DNA from: Lepidostoma basale
Taxonomy: Eukaryota > Arthropoda > Insecta > Trichoptera > Lepidostomatidae
Assembly (NCBI GenBank): GCA_022606425.2
Contig: JAHDVF020000468.1
Location: forward strand, 434,001 to 498,000
Reading direction: 5' to 3'
Length of the DNA: 64,000 nt
In this document: one piece after another, positions 57,030-64,000 of the stretch
How positions within the stretch are numbered: position 1 is the stretch's first letter
Layout: the number at the start of each line of letters is the position of its first letter
Made by a program: the position numbers and the translations under genes
The notes under the pieces: generated by a model
What the model saw: the letters and a program-made list of their open reading frames with translations, nothing else
What the model was told of the DNA's origin: nothing
The model's database searches: none

Positions 57030-57185
57030 AATGATTAAGTAGCTGCCTAGATTACGAGCGTGCATGTCACGTTGTGTGAATGTAGAAGATGCGCGAGAGT
57101 TATTGCCAAGATAGAACAGTGTGGCGATCCATCCTCTCTGCATATCCCTCCGGTGAAACGGCTTGATGGTTATTTAATTAGTTAA
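57030..57185 (+). mobile_element. LINE-A 3' end, diverged subfamily
   Basis: gcgtgcatgtcacgttgtgt, agaacagtgtggcgatccat, ctccggtgaaacggcttgat with a degenerate ttaattagtta tail. Confidence 0.7.
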
Positions 57186-57349
57186 GTAGCTGCTTAAATA
57201 TGTTCATATGCATTTAATACACACTATAAATAAAATATATGTATAAAATATTGTCGTAATTTTAATGTTTTACGAATTACCATATTTTGCCTAATTTTCG
57301 TCATATGTGTCGATTTATTTATAAATTAGTTACCAAATTTAATTTATTA

Positions 57350-57575
57350 CATTATTACGATTTTTTATGAATTAAAACGCTGTTTTTTTCCACTTTTGAG
57401 TTCATTTTTCTCGACATGTTCCGAAAGCATCTTCATCATCGAGAGAACGATATAAACGTTGGGAGTTTATATTGTTCTCCCGATGATGAAGGTGTAAGCC
57501 TTCGAAACATGTCGAGAAAAATAAACTCAAAAGTGGAAAAAAACGGTATTTTAATTCATAAAAATTCGTCATTAT
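57350..57575. mobile_element. Foldback FB-5, long palindrome
   Basis: Arms atgaattaaaacgctg / gtattttaattcat, tttttccacttttgagttca / tgaactc-type aactcaaaagtggaaaaa and ctcgacatgttccg / cgaaacatgtcgag meet near 57455-57465. The inner part of the right arm forms a hammerhead-like RNA (separate entry). Confidence 0.85.
57462..57529 (+). ncRNA. Hammerhead-like motif in FB-5 right arm
   Basis: GAGTTTAT, internal loop, TTCTC, core CCGATGA (57480-57486), T, helix II GAAGG-TGTAAG-CCTTC (57488-57503), GAAAC, AT, GTC (57511-57513), then GAGAA and ATAAACTC pairing back as helix I. Everything fits a type I hammerhead except U4, which is C; activity is therefore doubtful. Confidence 0.6.
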
Positions 57576-57579
57576 GGAA

Positions 57580-58285
57580 TTCCAAGTGTTAACGCCTTAA
57601 GTTTATCTAAAATTATTACATTATTATAAAAATCAGGAAATAATCGCATTTGACATTTGTTTTTAATCTCTCGCGTCTTCCGGCTTCACTTATTTTTTTT
57701 TTTTTTAAATATACATCCTTATAATGTTATCAAAATTTAATTCCTTTATTGAAGAGGTTCAATACTGTCACATTATGATCGTACAGGCTAGTAATAATAT
57801 TTCAATTACACGTTTTTTTTAATGATGTTATATCCCGCCAATCACCATCAGTATAACTTTGTATTCCATACAAATTTATCGTATTTAAAAGAGTTACATT
57901 AGAATAAATAAAAAATGTTTTTCTCTACCTGAGTTTTTATCTGAAATGAATTATGAAGGTTACATCGGATTTTCGTTGTTATGATTATCAGGGCAATTCT
58001 GTCCAAACATTTGCTTCTGACTGTACTATACATTGTGTGTTGGATATACTATGTACTGAATAATGTGTCAACGATAACATAAATGTATGTAACCGATTTT
58101 GGCCTAAAATATAAATTAATTAATGGCTCTCAGGCAACGCATTTAATGTACAAATGTTTAAAAATAATCAGTAATTGGTCATGTACCTACATTACCTAAA
58201 TCATGCTTAAATAAATTATATAATCCATTGTTTTGGCCGAAACACTATGATACTTCCACATTATCTACTTATACTTCTTTGATTA
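57580..58285. other. AT-rich interval with a short shared repeat
   Basis: 58223-58252 repeats tccattgttttggccgaaac and actatgata seen also at 44375-44403 inside the LINE-D stretch. It is thus probably a LINE remnant. No gene. Confidence 0.4.
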
Positions 58286-58289
58286 CCAT

Positions 58290-58520
58290 GTCAGGTCCCC
58301 CCTACCGACGTCGGCTATCACCCTGGCGTAGGCCTTTCTGTCCTGTGCTAGACGGAACAACTCCCCCACCCCCCGAACTCTGGTCCACTCCTTGATATTC
58401 TCGAGCCAAGACATCTAGGGTCTTCCCACACCGCGTCTACCCTCGATCTTCCCATTTATGATGAGGTGCAGCGGATCGTATTTCTCGTTGCGGAAAATGT
58501 GTCCCATTAAAAGAATTTGA
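58290..58520 (-). mobile_element. LINE-C-like 3' coding fragment
   Basis: The minus strand reads HIFRNEKYDPLHLIINGKIE, GRRGVGRP, SWLENIKEWTRV, LFRLAQDRKAYARVIADVG. Frame is nearly intact for 70 codons. Confidence 0.8.
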
Positions 58521-58534
58521 AACACTGTTATTTG

Positions 58535-58805
58535 TATTTGGACTTGGATCTTCTGGCTTACAGAGGTTCAGCTCTAATGGCTATTCCTCTTACGTCTGTA
58601 GGAAACATTGTTGGAATGTGATTTGGTAGTTGTTTTATTATGGGGCTAAATGCCCGGAGTGTCCCTCCGAAAGATAGCGAGGGGGGATTTAGGGTTTATG
58701 ATAAAGTCTTACATTATTGTCAAGGAATGGAAGATCAGTTAGTGTTGGGATTGTATTTATAAAAAAGTCTGTTCCCGAGGGGAAGATAAGAGGAGCTATG
58801 CCTGG
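58535..58805 (+). repeat. Repeat family R-X, copy 3
   Basis: Contains both the ggcttacagaggttcagctc block and the gatttggtagttgttttatt block that the other two copies hold separately, so it ties the family together. Lies tail to head with the preceding LINE fragment. Confidence 0.65.
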
Positions 58806-58809
58806 ATGG

Positions 58810-60075
58810 AGTTGAATCACAATTTATTTTTATGAGTTTGTCGCGATAGTTGGCTAACCTATGTTGGCATCATCAAGTGTTACAAAAAACTTAAATAAAT
58901 TATTACATTTGTAGTATGTATTTTTATATGTACCTATATTTTATAAATAATACAAAATATTTTATTAATTCCAAACAAATAGAATTAAAGATGATATTGA
59001 ATTAAATGCTAATAAAAAATAATAAAGATTGTGTGGACGCATATAAATGATGATAAAGAACGAAATCTTGAAAGGCCGCGAAAATCATAGAATAACAAAA
59101 TCAATTTAATTTTTAACGTCCGTCATTATGAGAGGTCGGAAAAAAATACGTGTTTGCATATCACATTATTTTAATTTTAAGTTCTTTACTTATTGTTAGT
59201 TAATGATTACTTTTGTTTTAATAATTCAAATGTGTTTATATTTTTTCTCAAGCTGGTCCAAAATAAAACTTTTACTGAATGCTGTATTGATCTCTAAACG
59301 TTATTATTTCAACACCTCTGTTTCCAACTACTTTTCATAATTTCTTAACCTTGTGGGCAACAAACCTCGCATTGTGCCTTGCTGAGTTTCGAGACCCGTT
59401 TTTTTGTCAACAAAGCTAATAATTTAGCTTTTGTGTGATAATTTGACGGTTTTAAACTGGGGTTTTCAAGGTTTTATTATAATTTTGTATCTAATTACTA
59501 TAATCCGCTGTGCAGTGAGGAATCGTTATGGTCATAATGTGACAAACGAGTAAAAAAAACTGTTAATCAGTTTTGTAACTTTGTGATATAACGTATACAA
59601 GGATATGCGTAAAACCTAATCGCTCGATGAATGTACATGTATTTATTTACTTAAAAAGTTAGAATTGTGATTGAATTATATTCTTTGTTAACAATAATCA
59701 AAAAACAATATTCCGAAACGAATGTACTCGTATTATATGTTCCTACTGTAATAACTCGATGACAAATTAATTGTTTTCTACTTCTTTTTCCTATCAATGG
59801 CAAGAAAACATTGTATATCCTAAGGGTGGTGCTAATATAGATAGGATGATGATAGATTTTTTGGGATCCTTCAGCCTACCTTCGTTAGAACCGTTAGTCA
59901 GTTAGTGAGCTAGTAAACTTTGGCAAAGAGTATCTAAACCTGGTAAAAATTAATTGTGGTTATACGAGTCATAAATCAGAATGCAATGAAGTAACTGCAA
60001 TGTCATATGCGTTGAATGATATATTTATGTTTTAAAAATATACAATTAAATATTTGATCCTAAGTAAAATAACAA
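58810..60075. other. AT-rich interval, no gene seen
   Basis: Octamer at 59725-59732. No exon or repeat recognised. Confidence 0.4.
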
Positions 60076-60079
60076 AAGA

Positions 60080-60220
60080 TCCCTTAAATGGTTCGGACTT
60101 AAGGAATTTTGGATGTGAGAAGAATGTTGTATACAAGCAGTATGAGTGGAAAGAGAAGTCGTGGAAGACCAAGGAAAGCATGAAAGCTCCGGGGAAACGA
60201 CGTAATAGTTAGTTAGTTAT
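60080..60220 (+). mobile_element. LINE-A 3' end with internal deletion
   Basis: aatggttcggacttaag, aagtcgtggaagaccaagga, then directly the terminal ctccggggaaacgacgtaat and gttagttagtt tail. The GHVRSQRNRR block is missing. Confidence 0.75.
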
Positions 60221-60224
60221 TGTG

Positions 60225-60915
60225 TTTGAAATAATGTGATGTTTTCCTTAATTGATTAACTTTGATAAAATATTTAATGATTGTTGACGTGTGAAGAAAT
60301 TGATCCATTTTTATAGCGCATAAATCATACCTAATCTAATCACTCGTTTTACCATTAATTCCACTTTTTATTTCCACTTATTTCCAATCATCCGGGCCAT
60401 TTAGATAATTTGTTTGATTTGTCTAAATATAAAAGATAAGTAAATACTTTAAATTGTTGTTTTTTTTCGAGCAATGTTTGGTTCAACTAATTTAAAGTCA
60501 TTAGCCTCATTGCGGAAGATCGTGGACCCCGGAAACTTTACTGTTGCAGATGTCTTTGTCATTTATTCTTCATCTATCCCGGCAGCTAGTGGCTTAGAGA
60601 ACCTTCACAAATATCTTCTAACGCATTTCAATCTAATAACCTATTACGACTGATGTGTCTAAAGAAGCCACATTTTCCACTTGATTTTATGTCATGTACA
60701 GCCTCTCTTTAACACAATTTTTGTTGTTCTTATATGTTTGAAAAAATAGTGATTACATTTGTGGGGTATAATAAACTATCGTGGGCTTTGATTTCAATGT
60801 GTGTTCTATGCCATATTTTAAAAACATCCGTTAGAAATAACATAGGTATCCTTATATGTTGAATTTTTATGAATCAAAACAGCTGTTCGTTCCAATTGTT
60901 TTTAACTGCGGAAAA
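60225..60915. other. AT-rich interval, no gene seen
   Basis: Nothing recognised. Confidence 0.4.
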
Positions 60916-60919
60916 GTTT

Positions 60920-61270
60920 ATATTATGTATTATTTCCGATGATTTTGGTATCATTATATCGTTGAACATATGCATCTCTTTCCGACTTCCACGACTCTGT
61001 ATTCCTCACTAATATACGAGTATGCCATTGACCCCCTGCCACTCTTTTAATGTCATCAGACCATCTTACTTGTGGTCTGCTTGGGTATCTATGGCTAGTC
61101 CTCGGTCGCCACTCCAGGATGCGTCTGGTCCACTGATAATCCATTGTTCTCGCTATTTGGTCGGCCCAATTTCACTTCAACAAAGCTATTCTGCATATTT
61201 TATCTGCAACTTTGGTCCTTTTTCTGACCTATTCATTACGTTTTATGTCTCGCAAACTAATGTTTAACAT
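60920..61270 (-). mobile_element. LINE-C-type 3' coding fragment
   Basis: Minus strand: WTRRILEWRPRTSHRYPSRP, QVRWSDDIKRVAGGQWH, NTESWKSERDAYVQRY. The W to W spacing is two residues longer than in other copies because of an ACTCGT hexamer at 61016-61021. Confidence 0.8.
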
Positions 61271-61274
61271 CCAC

Positions 61275-62180
61275 TTATCCAGAACGCGGGTATAGACTCT
61301 TCGAAGCGTTTTCAAATAAATAAATTATTTTCTTTAGAACAAGAAGGGAGTTAAGATTTAAAAAAAATATCATTATCGAATTCTATGCCGTTAATTAAAT
61401 TATAACTTTAGTTAATTAAAATAAAAATATTTACTCATTAGATTTTTTTCCCATATGTTATCTGAATAGTAAAATCAATACACCACACACGAAGCAGAGT
61501 TCATTATAAAGTACAAGGCTGAGTGTTAATTCAAAGAGAATGTTCAATTATAATATCATTATCGATTTTTTTCCCATACGAATCTGGGCTTTGTTTGAAT
61601 CGAAAGTTTTCTCGGCGCACAAGGGGTCATGAATAAAATGGTGTGATATATATTATTTTTTATGGCGGCCGTTGAATACAGAATACCTGATTTCGATATA
61701 TGGACCATTAAATGGCATCGTGTGTGTTGCAGCCTATAAGCACAATACGTATGTACAAATAGGCCAGTCGGATATTTATGATATGAGTTTTTTTAGTTTG
61801 ACGATCATAGAAATATTTTAGTGTTATTTCATTACAATATTGTTGGAATTTCGGGATATGAATCTTTAATATCAACTGAAATTTATAATGATTTTTTTAA
61901 ACTTAAATTTGACCTGTCGTTTAGCTTATATTACTATGTTTTAAGACTTACATTCGAGCACGTTTAATTGATGGAAATATTTAATGTCACGTTTTGTCGA
62001 TTTTTTCTTTCAGTTTATATTGTGATCACGTTTCAATATTTAAAATCCTCAAGGTAATATAAAAATAGATTATGCACAGTGTACTATGTGAATAATTATA
62101 CGTAGTAATTTTCTAAAGTTTTGCTTAGAAACTATATACGCCGAGAGGGTAAGTGACGATGAAAAAATTATCCTCGTCTT
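61275..62180. other. AT-rich interval, no gene seen
   Basis: Nothing recognised. Confidence 0.4.
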
Positions 62181-62182
62181 TA

Positions 62183-62412
62183 TACAACAGGTCGTTTGAA
62201 CCCAATTACTTTATACAATTTCTTTTTAGTTATTATATTGATTCTCGTGACATGTGAAAGATAGCTGCTAATCTAATGCCATTTTATTGTCATGTAAATT
62301 CTACATCAGATCAAAGACAGTGTGACAATCACACTGCCATCGCCGGGAATCGAATCCCGGACCTTCGATATGGCAGTCAGAATTTTTACTACTCTACCAC
62401 GAAGGTCGTCAT
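62183..62412 (-). mobile_element. tRNA-derived SINE
   Basis: Minus strand: head tgacgaccttcgtggtagag, tctgactgccat-type loop, perfect B box gggattcgattcccgg, body, then gggttcaaacgacctgttgt. Tail missing. Confidence 0.85.
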
Positions 62413-62479
62413 CACGTACCATATGAAATATAAAATATATGTTTTTGAAGCAATAAGCTAGTCAAATTAAGAGATCTAA

Positions 62480-63440
62480 ATAACTAACAACCACCCTGTC
62501 TCCCCGAAGGGGTGGGCAAACAAAATTGACCCCCCACACTGTTCTTTCCTGATATATTTCTCTCGATTCATTTACATACATACTCGTACATGCCGGCGAC
62601 GTGAGGTGTCGAAGAAATTTGATTAATTTGATTGTGTCACATTTTCCTCGGTTTTTCTCTATTTCTTGTTCCATTTACATCGTTAACATATTCTTTTTAT
62701 CATTATTCCTTCATTCTTTCTTTCTATGTGTTCTCAGACAAAATTTTCCACAATTGGACTCTATCAACGCGATCATATACGTTTTGCAAAGGGACAAAGG
62801 CAAATAAAAGTTTGTGGTTTTTGCACAAAAACTTCTCTGTCAATGTACGAAGTGCAAACATTTGATCCTTACATCCTCTGCCATTCATAAAAGCGCCTTT
62901 CATATCCCAAACTGTCACTTGTCGTCTTTCTTACTCTTTCTATTAAAATTTTGCCATAGACTTTACCAACGACACTCAAAAATACTAGTAGCCCTGTGGT
63001 CCCCACATTACACACGCGACCCTTTCCCCTTGTACAGAGGGATGATTAAAGCTCTCCTCCAGTCGATCAGCGTACATCACTCCTTAAACCACTGATTAAA
63101 TTTAAACTTTACATATCCACGAAGAAACTACTTCGCTGACATTTGGAATAAATTCTACAATAGATAATACTCAATAGCTTTTCCACTTTCCATTGCTTTC
63201 ACAGATCTGTCTATCTCATTCATGCTTATATGTTCTGTATTATCATTTATACTAGTTATGATACTTTCATCTTTGCTACTATCATAAACATACATTTCCT
63301 TAAATCCATCTTTCTTTAATTATAATATCTTACTCTCCGTTAACATTTTCACATTCATTCTCACTATCCAGCATTTCTTTCACACATCCGCTATAAAGAT
63401 ATTCCCATAAATATTGGTTTTAATGTTTCTGTTTCTCACT
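62480..63440 (-). mobile_element. LINE-A, longest copy: RT piece joined to 3' end
   Basis: Minus strand at 62724-63440 carries RT text: ISMNEIDRSVKAMESGK, KGAFMNGRGCKDQMFALRTL, LLFAFVPLQNVYDRVDRVQL (the F.D...AYD block decayed to PLQNVYD). It then jumps to the terminal LINE-A sequence at 62480-62740 with a short TTAG tail. The central YADD region is deleted. It shows that LINE-A encodes an RT of the RTE-like kind. Confidence 0.8.
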
Positions 63441-63748
63441 TACATAGATAGACAAGTAATTTTATTCGTCTTAGTACGAAAAAAGAGATGGAAGTTGTTC
63501 GAATAGGCATTTATTAATAGGCGACTACAAATTATAACACTTTCTTCGCTGACCGGTTAAAAGTGCATTATCGTAGGTAGCTACACAATAATGCTATTTT
63601 AATGCATTATTTTTTAAATATTATTAACAACCAATAAAATTTATTTCAAGACCCATTTTCGATATGTTCCTATTATCAACACAATCCTAACTGTATAACA
63701 ATGACTCCTTTTTTGTTCTTGATATTCCACTTAAGTCATATTGTATTA
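63441..63748. other. AT-rich interval, no gene seen
   Basis: Nothing recognised. Confidence 0.4.
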
Positions 63749-63749
63749 T

Positions 63750-63840
63750 CCAAAGAAACCGTTTTCTAGAAGTTTTATTATATTTTAGCGATTGACGTGA
63801 AACATATATCTTATCAATGTTAAATAATGTGTTAATATTT
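63750..63840 (-). mobile_element. FB-1 single arm
   Basis: ccgttttctagaagttttat, then tattttagcgattgacgtga and aacatatatcttatcaatgt: an FB-1 left arm with a diverged inner end. Confidence 0.6.
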
Positions 63841-64000
63841 TTCAAGAAACAATACATATATTTAAATAATTTAAATTGCAAAACATACACAATATAAAAT
63901 CGAATAATTTTTTTTTAAATTTTTTCGACTTTTTGTGTTGACATTCAAGTCAAAATATTCATGTATCATCCTACTTCTATGTATTATGGATTCTATAGCT

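Overview
The window looks like insect nuclear DNA. It is AT-rich (about 70% by eye), its genes are split by GT-AG introns, and unique sequence is mixed with insect-type repeats: mariner and hAT DNA transposons, several non-LTR retrotransposon (LINE) families, a tRNA-derived SINE, a Penelope-like element and many foldback elements. I cannot fix the order. Gene models were built by hand from splice signals, reading-frame joins and remembered protein families; no search was run.

Host genes, all on the minus strand: (1) 3082-3267, the first coding exon of an unrecognised protein with a hydrophobic N-terminus; the rest probably lies beyond the left edge. (2) 24826-28850, an acyl-CoA-binding protein (ACBP) of 89 aa in three coding exons, with a 5' UTR exon near 29110-29190. 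(3) 34147-39451, a second ACBP of 87 aa with the same exon layout and its own 5' UTR exon near 40097-40170. (4) 45528-51839, BBS1 of the BBSome (ciliary trafficking), about 626 aa in 13 exons, one of them a 33-nt microexon. The ACBP pair is a tandem duplication and binds acyl-CoA esters in the cytosol; BBS1 is functionally unrelated.

Layout: 1-24 kb is repeat-rich intergenic DNA. It holds LINE and SINE fragments, foldbacks at 2.4, 5.1, 10.2, 12.0 and 13.0 kb, a Harbinger-like MITE at 14.7 kb and a complete-ended 1970-bp hAT element at 16.6-18.6 kb. From 24.8 to 40.2 kb lie the two ACBP genes; a mellifera-type mariner sits in intron 1 of none but in the intron between coding exons 1 and 2 of ACBP1, nested in an older foldback, and a decayed second mariner plus a long LINE reverse transcriptase lie between the genes. 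From 45.5 to 51.8 kb is BBS1, whose last intron holds a 28-bp minisatellite, a SINE and a Penelope-like element with a GIY-YIG endonuclease remnant. From 52 to 64 kb I recognise only repeats.

The most interesting signal is a shared RNA-like architecture in the foldbacks and the Penelope arms: a CTGANGA-like core, one extra base, a short hairpin, GAAAC, two bases, then GTC. This fits the type I hammerhead ribozymes known from Penelope-like elements. The two arms of the Penelope copy differ by a compensatory base-pair change in helix II. A second signal is strong excess of the octamer TACGAGTA, which I count 18 times where about 2 are expected.
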